A DNA stretch of 64,000 nt, from positions 14,322,001 to 14,386,000 of the forward strand of contig JBHGNT010000011.1 in NCBI GenBank assembly GCA_043228905.1, given 5' to 3'. A model generated the notes under the pieces. The model was not told the DNA's origin and searched no databases. It was given only the letters and a program-made list of their open reading frames with translations. Below, piece after piece: positions 9,707-19,850 of the stretch. The stretch comes from Azolla caroliniana. Lineage: Eukaryota > Polypodiophyta. How positions within the stretch are numbered: position 1 is the stretch's first letter; each line of letters starts with the position of its first letter. The translations under genes and the position numbers were made by a program.

Positions 9707-12532
9707 TTATTAAATACAACATTTAAGCTCATTTTTATATCGTGAAGCACATTCTTCACGACAACGTGAGCAAAGGCTTACTCGACGCAATTCATTGCAA
9801 TGTATGGGAACTAGCTCAAACGGCTACATTCGGGGGATGCGGATACTACGTGGCCTTCATTGATGACTTCTCGAGGCACACCTGTATCTACCCCATGCGG
9901 CAAAAGAGCGAAGTGTTTGGACAATTCCAAAAATTTAAGAATGAAGTCGAGAAAGCCACAGGCCGACATGTACGATGTCTTCAGTCAGATGGAGGAAAAG
10001 AGTACTTCTCTGACGAATTTTCGGCTTTTCTATGGAAAGAAGGAATTTGGCGAGAGTTTTCGTGTTGACATACACCACAACAAAATGGAGTAGCCAAATG
10101 AAAGAATCGACACATCCTCGAAGTAGCACAGGCCATGATGAACGCAAAGCACCTGCCGAAGTCATTGGGCCAAAGCAGTGAATACTGTCATCTGCCTAAT
10201 GAACGGGTGTACAACATTCAGCGTGCATGAGGTTACCTTGCACGAGAAGTTTTTCGGAAAGAAGCCCAATTTATCACATGTTCGGATATTTAACTCCATT
10301 GCATACGTGCACATCCCCAACGAGAAGCGACAAAAGCTCGACCCGAAGTCGGAGAAATGTATCCTCGTAGGATACTCACTGGAGCAATAGGGCCACAAAT
10401 GCTATAACCCCTCTACTTGAAAAGTTTGAGTAAGTCGAGATGTCGTTTTCGACAAGTCAACATCCTGGTACACACCAGAGACTATATCAAGTTTGATCCC
10501 GCACGACCCGAAATCCACCAAACAAGAGATAAAAGATGGAGATCAACTCGAACACATGTTCGAAGAAAGTCTAATTACGACAAGGCTTAGTGGGCCACAA
10601 GAGCCCCAGAGCGACCAAAGCACATCTTGGCCTAGTTCGAAGCTGGATAAAGGGAAGACCAAAATGCCGGAATACGAAGATCAGATTGAAATCGAGTCGA
10701 CTCACTCCCTCGATAGTGAGTTCAAAGGCCTCAACATACGGACAAATGGAGCGAAGAAAGCCTTAGTATTTGCAAACGAGATGCTCCGCCGATCCACCCT
10801 AGAAAAGAACCCGATAAGCCGATTTGGCTATGATAAGTATATGGCGTACCATTACGATTTTATGATGAAGGCAACAACTGCACGAAAGCCGGAAATGTTT
10901 TACGAAGCTACGAAGGACCCCAAATGGGTTGAAGCGATGAATGAGGAGATGCAAGCACTCTCCAAAAACGAGACATGGGATCTCGTTCCCCACTCACCGC
11001 AGAAGAAGGAAATTGGCTACAGATGGATTTATAAGGTGGAGTATAATGTTGATGGCTCCGTCAACCGCCTCAAAGCTCGACTCGTAGCAAAAGGATACGC
11101 ACAGACACATGGAATCGACTACGAAGAGACATTTGCCCCGGTGGCAAAGATGACAACTGTGCGGACCGTAATCGCACTCACAGCAGCGAAAGGGTGGCAT
11201 CTCCACCAGATGGATGTCAATAACACCTTTCTTCAAGGAGAATTGGAAGAGGAGATGTACATGGTATAACCACCTAGCTTCGAATCCAACATTCATCCGA
11301 AAACCGTCTACCAACTAAAGAAGCCTCTCTACAGCCTTAAGCAAGCATTGCGTGCTTGGCATTTGAAGATAACGCAATATCTTCATCAAATCGGCTTTCG
11401 AATGTCGAAATCCGACAACTCCCTCTACGTACGAAACGACTCAGGAACCCCAATTGTCATCATCCTATACGTAGATGATCTGGTCATTCGAGGTGAAAGT
11501 GTAGTTGACATCAACGAGGTCAAGTTCCGCCTCTCCAGCAAATTCGAGATGGCGAACATGAAGGAGGTCCATTACTTCCTTGGAATCGAAGTAATTCGAG
11601 TTCTGACCGGCATTATGATCTCTCAAGGACACTACATCCTCAACTTGTTATACAAGTTCGGGTTGGCTGAGTGCAAATCTATGGCAACCCCTCTCGATCA
11701 AAACCTCAAAATAGATGTCGATTCTGGCACAGACGAGTGCGAGCCGACTCAATATCGTCAACTAATCGGGAGCCTCATCTATCTCACGATCACTCAACCC
11801 GACCTTAGCTATCCAATCGAACTCCTTAGTCAATTCATACAAACTCCGTGAGATATCCATTTCGATTGCGTTGAGTATTACGATACGTGAACGACACAAT
11901 GGATTACGACATTCTCTACAAATCGGCGACACCAATTCGACTCGAAGGGTACGCGGATGCCGACTAGGCCGGCTACAAAGCCGATCGACGATCAACCTCT
12001 GGTTTTGTCTTCTCCCTTGGCAGCGAAAAGATTTTGTGGAGTAGCAAAAAGCAATCGATCATCGCTCTTTCGAGTACGGAGGCTGAATACAAGGGCACAA
12101 TCGTAGTTGCATATGATGTCGTATGGCCCAAGAGGATTTTGAAGGATCTGGGTGTTCCCATCAAGGATCTGACTCCCCTCTACTATGACAACATGGGTAG
12201 TATTTATCTGGGTGTTCCATGCACGCACAAAGCATATCCAAGTGCACTATCACTTCATTCGAGAGCGTGTTCAAGCCAGAGACATTGACCTTCAACACAA
12301 CAACACAAATCTTGAAACAACCGACATCTTCACCAAAGCCCTAGGATCCAACAAGCTTCGGCAATTCATGTTAAACCTTGGATTGACGACCCCTGACTTG
12401 CCAAGCTTGAGGGGGAGTACAAGCGAGAACCAGATACCGTCTGCACCGGGTATGAGCCGAAGCAGACACTGGAGATCATTCGAAACGGACATCAACCGAA
12501 AGGAACCAACCCGAGTTGAGCTTGAGGAGGCG

Positions 12533-12986
12533 TGTTGAGAATCAAGCTCAATATAGTGCAACATGTGAACACAACCATTGAGAATCTATAATCACTCAAA
12601 GGTCAAGAGTGACACCATTACTCTTTACACATTAACTATTTATCATAGAATCATATTCTATGACACATAACTAATGAGTTCCATATTCCCCATGACTATA
12701 GTCTTCACATTCCCCAAGAGAGAGTAGTTGTTGTAGTGAGTTAATGAAGAGAGAGGGTGACCTTATATAAAGCACCCTTCTCTTACTTCATACTAAGTCG
12801 ATTGTGACTCCTTGTAATGCTACATTTTGTATTTGCTATTGTACTCAAGTGAATATACATCTTCTTCTTCTTGAGTATTTCATTTCTCTAGCTTATCATC
12901 TTGTGTTTCTCTTCTCTCATCTCTTTTCTCTCACACATAACACACATCTCTTCCGCTACACAAGAATCATATCTGATTCTTTACAA
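12533..12986 (+). repeat. 3' LTR of Copia relic C
   Basis: It starts TGTTGAGAATCAAGC after a purine tract. It aligns along its length with the solo LTR at 28051-28454, including the shared core promoter CCTTATATAAAGCACCC (TATA at 12764-12771). Similarity ends at ...TTCTTTACAA (12986). The terminal 15 or so bases found in the solo copy are missing here, and Gypsy relic D begins at once. The 3' edge was therefore clipped by that junction. Confidence 0.75.
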
Positions 12987-13978
12987 TAACAAAGCATGGA
13001 CTATTATATACTTCAAATGAGGAAATACTGGTAGGATTGTATATTAATAGTTTCCACAATAAATATATTCATTATGAGATCCAATTCATTAACCAAAAAC
13101 TTTTGGAGAAGTGATGGAAAGTGCCAACATTCTATTTGACACAAAAGCTTGTTACCAACCAAAAGAGTCGAAAGGAGAAAGCGATAAACGTAGACACCAA
13201 CCTTCCCTGATAAGTCAAGGCGACAATGCTAAAAGGCGGGTGATAATTTGCAATTTTTGTAAGAAACTTGGGCATAAAGCTAACGAGTAACGAGTGTAGG
13301 CAGAAAAAGGAGAGTGGTAACTCCAACAATCCATAAAGAAAGCCATCAACTTCCAATAATCCAACTTCCAAGTATGTTCTTGAATTATTTGAATTCTGTT
13401 AGTTCTATTGTATTACAAAAATAATAATCTTGGACCGCATGATTTACTTAAAATGTATGGGACTATCCACAATCAAGTTGTAACTATACTATTTGATTGT
13501 GGTAGCACTCATAATTTTCCTGATTCTAATATGGTGCATATGCTACGAATAAAAACAACCAAAAAATGACCATGACTACAAAGTCCTTATTGCAGGAGGG
13601 CATGTCCATAGGCATTCATTAATTGTACATGGTGTACCCCTAGTAATAAATAACTACACTGAAAAGTTGACTTTTCATGTAATGCATTTACGAAGGGTAG
13701 ATGTAGTTCTTACTTACATATGGTTTTATAATAGACATAGTCTTGATATCGATTGGTTGGATCATACTATAATTTCTTTTGAAGGGAATAACAACCAACA
13801 AGTTTTTATTCATGGGATTGCGATAAATAATTTAATGTCTGTTAATCATCTTTATGCTTATGATAGAAATGTCGATGCACAATTTTATGTGTGTATATTA
13901 CAACCCAATGATCCTCTGTATCAATTTGTAGATAAGAGTTCATTGGATGATTTTGAGAAAGATGCTCTACATGACATC

Positions 13979-14387
13979 TGTCATGAACACATGACCATTA
14001 TGGCGTCACTCGGACTTGAACCTCGAACCTTGTAATTCATACTTGAAAACCTCAACCATTAAGATAGCTTATTGTTATATGAAACAATAAAAGCTACTTC
14101 TTGTATTACATTGATTATTGTAAAAACTCTAGATTATTCTAGAATGTTCTAGAATGTCCTAGAGCATTCTAGGTCTAGAACATTCTAGAACATTCTAGAA
14201 ATCTCTAAGCTATTCTATAGGAACCTATAAATAAGCGCATACATGTATTCTCAAATCAATTCGAATCAACACCAGTCTTTAGCTCTCATTACATATCTTG
14301 TATCCATTCTCTTTCTTTCTCTATCTTATACATACATTCTTCTCTATCCTTCTTCCATCACTCTATCTTTTATCCTTGGTTCTGACA
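13979..14387 (+). mobile_element. Solo LTR with heat-shock-element array, copy 2 (409 bp)
   Basis: Ends TGTCATGAAC and TTCTGACA are flanked by a perfect 5-bp duplication, ACATC at 13974-13978 and 14388-14392. It splits Gypsy relic D between the protease-linker and RT. LTR plus duplication is 414 bp, a multiple of three, and the Gypsy codons on both sides are in the same frame. It lacks 35 bp present in copy 1, between short direct repeats TTCTCT, consistent with a slippage deletion. No internal region is attached. Confidence 0.9.
14137..14233 (+). promoter_or_regulatory. Heat-shock-element array plus TATA box in solo LTR copy 2
   Basis: The 64 bp at 14137-14200 repeat the TTC/GAA array of copy 1 without a single difference, and TATAAATA is at 14226-14233. 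The surrounding LTR differs from copy 1 at roughly one base in 40. The array is therefore at least as well kept as its flanks. Confidence 0.75.
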
Positions 14388-15011
14388 ACATCTTGTCGCA
14401 TTTTAAGGACTTATTCCCGGATAAGTTACCTCAAGGATTACCTCCTTCGTGGTCTATAGATCATAAGATAAACTTGGTTCCAGGCGACAAACCTGTGAGC
14501 ATACCCCCTTATCAGTTGAGTCGAACCGAAGAGGATGAAACTGCCCGACAAATCAAGGATTACTTGAGGATGGGACACATCTGGTACAACAAATCGCCAT
14601 GGGGAGCTCCCATCATCTTGGCCAAGGAGAAGGATAGAACTTGGCGAATGTGTGTAAATTACAAGGGTTTGAATAAACTCACCATTCGCAATTCCTACCC
14701 TTTGCCTCGTTCTGATGACTTGATAGATAGACTACAATATATTTTATTAAGATAGATTTGCGCACTAGCTATCATTAGATCAAGATTTCAGAAGAAGATG
14801 TTTCCAAAACAACTTTCCGAACTCATTATGGTCATTATGAGTTTCAGGTTCTACCATTTGGGTTGATTGATGCTCAAGCCACATTCCAACAATTGATGAA
14901 TGATATATTTAGAGATCAGCTAGGCGATTTCGTGGTCGTATTCCTTGATGACATCATGATATATAGTAACACATTTGAGGATGATGCGCTTCATGTCTGA
15001 ATAGTTTTGGA

Positions 15012-15277
15012 CATAGTATGAACCATATGTGCATTTGCATTCGTGAATGATTCAATCATTTGAGTATGGTAAACACCCTAGAAGAATGACAAATACCATA
15101 CTTTTGGATTAATTGTTTATCATGAGGTAAATAAACATAAAAAAAGGAAAAAAAAACTTTAAAAAATGGGAAAAAAATAACAAAAAAACACAAGAATGTT
15201 TGAATAACATTTGCATTCATTTTCCAACATAGGAAAATGAATGTTATGCTAGACGAACACAAATTTTACGTACTATG
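15012..15277. mobile_element. MITE (266 bp) inside Gypsy relic D
   Basis: The segment runs from CATAGTATG to CGTACTATG, short imperfect inverted ends. It is flanked by GTTTTGGA on both sides (15004-15011 and 15278-15285), an 8-bp target duplication. Without it the Gypsy RT codons ...VLDKLREYE follow on in frame. It holds two internal hairpins: AGTATGGTA/TACCATACT near 15064-15104, and a perfect 12-bp stem with 6-nt loop at 15214-15243. There is no coding capacity. An 8-bp duplication suggests the hAT group. If read as 9 bp, Mutator is the alternative. Confidence 0.7.
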
Positions 15278-16336
15278 GTTTTGGACAAGCTTCGTGAATA
15301 CGAGCTATTTGCCAAACTATCTAAATGTGATTTCTTTCAAAAGGAAGTTACATATCTTGGACACCACATATCTAGGTCGGATGTGTCTATCAATAAATCT
15401 AAGATAGGAGCGGTATTAAATTGGCCACAATCTTCATATGTTAAGGATCTACAATCTTTCTTAGGATTTGTTGGACTCCTAAGAATATCTCTTCAAAACT
15501 ATTCATCCTACATTGCACCATTTACGGACTTATTGAAGGATATTACAAGAACTTATTGAAGGGAATGCCTCTCTTGAAGAAACCTTCAATAAGTTGAAGT
15601 CATTAATTGTGAATGAACCTACTTTAGCTATACCTGATTCTAATCAAACATTTGAAGTTGAGATGGATGCAAGTGATTATGTTATTGGGATTTCATTATT
15701 TCAAATTGGGAGACCAATTGCTTTTGAAAGCAAATAATAGGATTCGGCCCAAAGAAATTACTCAATTCAAGAAAAAGGATTATTTGCTATCATATATGCC
15801 TTGAAAAAATGGCGACATTATTTGTATGGTAGTAAATTTGTTGTTTTAACAGACCACAAATCCTTGCAATACTTCCTCTCTCAAAAGAATTTCGAGGGTC
15901 GAAGGCAAGATAGGCGGAGTTGATGCAGGACTTTGATTTCAAAATTAGATATAAAAAAGGGGCTTTGAATTCCGTTGCAAATGCCCTAGGTCGTATTCCA
16001 GAAATTAATGCCCTAAGTTTCATTGAATTTAACGACTTGTTTGATTTGATCCGGGGTAAACAAAAATACCTTGATGACAGAACAATTTCCAAGTTCTAGA
16101 AGAGAGCTAAAACAGGTATTGACATCGATTATGGAACCACATCTACCCCGAAGAACCTTTACTATGTTGCGAATGGGTTATTGTACCGCAATAGTAAGGT
16201 TTGTATACCACACATAAAGGACATCAAGAATAAAATTGTTTATGAACGTCATGATGCCCCTTCTACTGGACATCCGGGTGTGCAAAGAACATTGGCTTTG
16301 ATAAAAGCTAGGTTTTTCTGGCCAAAAAATCGAGCA

Positions 16337-16762
16337 CCTGATTTGAGTCGAGTGCTTGACTTGGGATATGACCGGGTGCCTTCAATCAGATAGTAGGGTG
16401 CCTAGTGAGAGAGGTTGTCAGCTTTTTGGATGGGCGCATTTTTTTCCCTAGAGATCAGGCAGTGCAGATTGCGTGCGCTCTCAATTAAGCGCCCTGCATC
16501 GTCTGAGGCTGCGATTCCCTCGCCAAGCCTCTTTATGAATTGTTAGCAGATAGACACAAGCTACACACATACATACATACATTACATACATTACATACAT
16601 TACAGACATGCATTACATACATACATTTACATACATTTACATATGTACATACATACATTACATACATACATTACATTCTGATGCAATACAATACAATGCA
16701 TACATGATATCTACATACGGATACATATGCAGAAGGAAGGAGAGTGAAGGAAAGCAGGCGAG
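16337..16762. other. Intergenic/promoter stretch with ACAT-rich microsatellite
   Basis: Gypsy similarity ends at about 16336. The next 230 bp resemble nothing I know. From 16567 to about 16700 an imperfect (ACAT)n/(ACATT)n array ends some 60 bp before the proposed start codon of the downstream gene. No other signal is visible. Confidence 0.6.
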
Positions 16763-17679
16763 ATGGCTGTGCCACTGGCAAATGACGGAGAAAGAGGTAC
16801 GCACCCCACCACGCATGTTTCAATGGAAATAAAGAATGCGCACCCCTTTCAATCGTATCAGAGAAGGCCTGCATGACATAGATTTACTTGGCTTTGTTTA
16901 GGGTTTTGGCCATGGATGGATGTGTGCATGCCCTTATGATCCAGTCTTGAAAAGAAAAACCCTGCTTTTTTGTTTTTGTTTTTTTTCCCTGCACAGATCC
17001 AAGTGCAGCAGAAGTAGTAATAGAAGAAGAAGTAGTGGAAATAGGATATGCTCAGATCCACGATAGTGATAGCGACAGTGTCAATGGCAGTGAAGGTTTA
17101 ATACCCGTAGATGATGATGAAGATAGAAGAAGAAGAAGAAGAAGAAGACGTAGCAGAGACAGTGGAATTATCTCTTCTGAAAATGGTGCCCGTGTCATTC
17201 ACATCAATGGCATGGAAATTCATGTCTACGGGCATCTCGAGGGCATGGAGGAAACCCTAAACTACTATAATGACCAACAAACCCAAGATCACAACCATGG
17301 GCAACATACTCTCCTAGATCACAACAATTTGCAGACACTAAATCAAAGTTTTGAGCAAACTTTAAATTTGAACAACGGTGATGTTGCCAGGGGTTGTGGT
17401 GATGATGATGGGGGGAAAGAAGGAGAAGAAGAAGAAGAAGAAGAAGGCCAAAGAGGAAGAGGAAGAGAGAGGGTTAGTGACGCCCTAAAAGTGGTTGAGG
17501 AGGAGGTTCACCACTCCCTTCTTTGGACAGCACCGCTTCCTCCTGCCACATGTGAAACCATCAAGAATGCGATGCAACACATATCTCTGGGTGGATTCCG
17601 ACCCGACTGGGCTGATCACATTCCCGAGGATCAATGGATATCAAGCCTCAAAAATCGCAGAAATTTGAGCTCTCGATGA
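16763..17679 (+). CDS. MEA1-family (male-enhanced antigen 1-like) acidic protein, two exons
   Basis: Proposed exons are 16763-16796 and 16997-17679, joined by an intron with donor GTACGC and acceptor TGCACAG, giving 238 residues. The start ATG is inferred: exon 1 ends one base into a codon that exon 2 completes, and no in-frame ATG precedes the conserved part of exon 2. Near the N-terminus is IGYAQIHDSD. A run of nine Arg (about 56-64) and a Glu-rich stretch (about 155-165) flank a low-complexity His/Gln/Asn middle. The C-terminal block (IKNAMQHISL, then RPDWADHIPEDQW) resembles the VKRTMAGVSL...PAWAREISDAQW segment of animal MEA1. That similarity is my basis for the family call. Function is poorly known, and no membrane segment or enzyme motif is present. 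Confidence 0.6.
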
Positions 17680-19850
17680 GGTAGAGAATGCGCGTGACAT
17701 TCCAATGCTAAGATAATGCACAAATTGGGATAAAGAGTGTAAAATATATCCATAATAATTCAAAGGCACATGTTTCATTAAGTTTTATTCTATGAATCTG
17801 ATTATATTGGAACTATACCCTTTCTCTAAGTGTTATCAGACACACTGGTGGAAAAAATGCTTGCTTTTTTATTAATCTTTATTATAGTCACCAGATTGAA
17901 ATAATAAGCATGCTTTTCACCAAGCATTATCTTTAAACTCTTCCGATGAAAGAAAATGTATGTTTTTGTCACGGCTTTAGCATACTCAATTGATAAAAAA
18001 TAAAACAAAGATATCATGGTATCATTGTAGACATTTTGTCTGGTATGGTATAAAGGGAGAATGACGGGGTTCATACATATGAACTATGGTACTCTCCTTT
18101 TGAAACTTTGAGTCTAGTACTGTGAATGTGATTATCTTCTAGGGCTGACCTTTCTCTGACTTTTGTAAGTTTTCCAGGCAATCATCCTTTTGAAAATCTA
18201 ATCTTGCATTTCGTTGACATCATTATTTGTATCATCTCAACAAAAATCGATGAGCAAAGTTGAGGAAGTTCATGTAAAACTTTGTTGCATCCAAGTTTAT
18301 AGGAATCATCCACTTGATCACATCATTATTTCATGCATAAAAAGGGAACTTTGGTTATTACTAAAAAAAATGTTTCCTGTACATTATTTTGTTGCATGTT
18401 TTACTATCAAAGTGTTTCTTCTCTTACAAAAAGACTCACTTCTGTAACAAAAAACTGTTACTTTGATTGCGTACCAGTGACACGCGCATGTCTTACGAAT
18501 ACTCACGAACCATAAGATAAGTGGACAACATCAATTTACCTTAGCTTAGCATCGTGGATAAGCCTTGGAATCTATTTGCAATTGTTTCTTACATGATTTG
18601 TTGGACATTCATTGGTTGTCTCACTCACATGTAAATAATGGGTCATGATTTGTTTAGCATATTCAAGGAAGATAGTAGCTTGATATTTGTAATTAAGTGT
18701 ATCATTGGCAACCATTCACTTATTCTTACCTAATTAAGCTAGGAATGCTAAAATCAGTTATCGTAGCTATCTAATGAATTAATTGAGATCTGTCCATAAT
18801 GAAGTGCTCTAATATAGTAATGTGCCACTAATTAACCCACGTTGATTAAGCAATACACCAATGAGATAATACACATTATCTATGTCAATTAATTGGTGAC
18901 ATGTTGTTTGCACACATAAAAGGTATGGCAATACTTGTATGGTAGTTTGGTGATTATACATAAATAGAGTTGCATTCTTATAAATTTCCTGAAAATTGTA
19001 TTTGAAGCATCAATCTAAAATATAGCTATAAACTTTTGCAATGCTATTATTCTTTGTTTGTATAAGAGGAAAGTTCATTATGCTATTTGTCTTGAAGCAA
19101 CATAAGGCATCTATTGGAATAAAGCCATCACAATAGATATTCATTCAATAATGGATTGCTTAAATTGGAAATTTTTGGAAAGAGTTTCATGGAACTTTCT
19201 CTCTGTTCAACAATTATAAAGTTATGGACAGATACCCCCTCTCCTTGTTAAATGCACTCACATGATACAATAGCAGATAGTTGCAAACAATTCTATAAAT
19301 CTGTTTGCGTGTTTCTCCTTGCCTATAAAAACTTCCATTGTATGCCATTCTTTTCAATATTATCCCGCCTTTGAGATGAGTTTGTGGAGGTTCCTTGACG
19401 AGCTTGTTGAAAATGCATCTTTCGGAAATTCTTCAAGGTGAATTTGATTATAATTAGAACCTTTTTATTTTTATTATCTTGTAATTTGATGTATGCTCAT
19501 AACAATGGTTGATCTCTTTGCATTGTTGTATGTAAGTCTATGCATTAAATTGCCTACATTAGTATATGATACTAGTGGTAGAAGAAGACAAAGTGATTGA
19601 ATCAATAGTGTAAGCACAATGTGATAGAAATATATGTCAAGATAGTGTAGGTCAAACATAAATGGGTGCTTGGTTGTAACTTGTGAATACAAAAGCTTTT
19701 TCATACTATGTATAAATGCAATTGAAGTTGAAACCAACATGGAAACAATCACATCTATGTAACTTAAAGGCTTATTCGAAATTAAAATTTCTCTAGCAAG
19801 AGCCCATAAAGTTCTAGTGTATTATGCACCCATAAAATTTAGAATAACCA
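17680..19850. other. Intergenic region, no gene recognised
   Basis: AT-rich sequence with only short, unconserved open frames. It includes the presumed 3' untranslated region of the MEA1-like gene and the promoter of the RING gene. I see no repeat or RNA gene in it. Confidence 0.5.

Larger units (their letters stand above)
8816..9762 (+). mobile_element. LTR-like insertion (947 bp) carrying three tRNA-like segments
   Basis: This segment interrupts relic C between codons for ...FERN and V(S)KGLLD. It starts TGTCGGGG and ends ...CACGAC(A), so the ends are short inverted repeats TGTCG/CGACA. AACGT flanks it on both sides (8811-8815 and 9763-9767), a 5-bp target duplication if the end is placed at 9762. 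TG...CA ends with 5-bp duplication fit a solo LTR, and a TATA-like TATATAAG lies near 9324. Inside are a (GT)n(GA)n run and three tRNA-like segments. A non-LTR origin remains possible. No protein-coding content is seen. Confidence 0.6.
7651..12538 (+). pseudogene. Copia gag-pol of relic C, multiply disrupted
   Basis: Gag similarity to relic B is evident (YTWKIKELCDSL, MVQICFGG). The knuckle CGYCGKLGHHEEECRKK is near 8108-8158. The protease VDSGASNHM at about 8320-8345 keeps the catalytic Asp. GAG-pre-integrase LWHKRIDHINLQ is near 8643. Integrase resumes after the insertion (YYVAFIDDFSRH, LQSDGGKEYF) and has a stop at 10066-10068. RT spans about 10900-11650, with [15 protein letters not shown] and LYVDDLVI near 11470. 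RNase H (KQSIIALSSTEAEYKG, 12050-12095) and the C-terminal TKAL region are in shifted frames. At least five stops and several frameshifts are present, so no intact polyprotein exists. Confidence 0.83.
7651..12986 (+). mobile_element. Copia LTR retrotransposon relic C, 5'-truncated, with nested insert
   Basis: The element begins inside gag right at the LTR of relic B. It proceeds through zinc knuckle, protease, GAG-pre-integrase, integrase, RT and RNase H to a 3' LTR at 12533-12986. It is split at 8815/9763 by a 947-bp insertion. A purine tract GAGGGGGAG lies near 12410, and another (TTGAGGAGG) lies directly before the LTR. Its LTR family also occurs as a solo LTR at 28051-28454, so the family has been active elsewhere in this locus. 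Confidence 0.85.
12987..16336 (+). mobile_element. Ty3/Gypsy retrotransposon relic D, both ends truncated
   Basis: Gag knuckle, protease, RT, RNase H and the integrase zinc-binding region follow in Gypsy order, without LTRs. Similarity starts at the relic C junction and stops in integrase after FFWPKN (about 16335). Two younger elements sit inside it: the heat-shock-element LTR (13979-14387) and a MITE (15012-15277). Confidence 0.82.
13230..16336 (+). pseudogene. Gypsy gag-pol of relic D
   Basis: A CCHC-like knuckle CNFCKKLGHKAN is near 13241-13286, its last Cys lost to a stop. The retropepsin motif LFDCGSTHNF at 13479-13510 has Cys in place of the usual Thr/Ser after the catalytic Asp. RT begins near 14393 ([29 protein letters not shown]), then FLDDIMIYS near 14945. 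RNase H (MDASDYVIGIS, TDHKSLQYFLSQ near 15850) and the H2C2 region (HDAPSTGHPGVQRTL, RFFWP) follow. Stops are scattered through the 3' half. Confidence 0.82.

Noticed and set aside
9740-9762. Helitron 3' hairpin
   Set aside because: An 8-bp hairpin (TCGTGAAG/CTTCACGA) sits at the insert end, but there is no CTRR terminus and the flanks show a 5-bp duplication, which Helitrons do not make.
15064-15104. Inverted repeat AGTATGGTA/TACCATACT as a separate small element
   Set aside because: It lies inside the 266-bp MITE and has no flanking duplication of its own.
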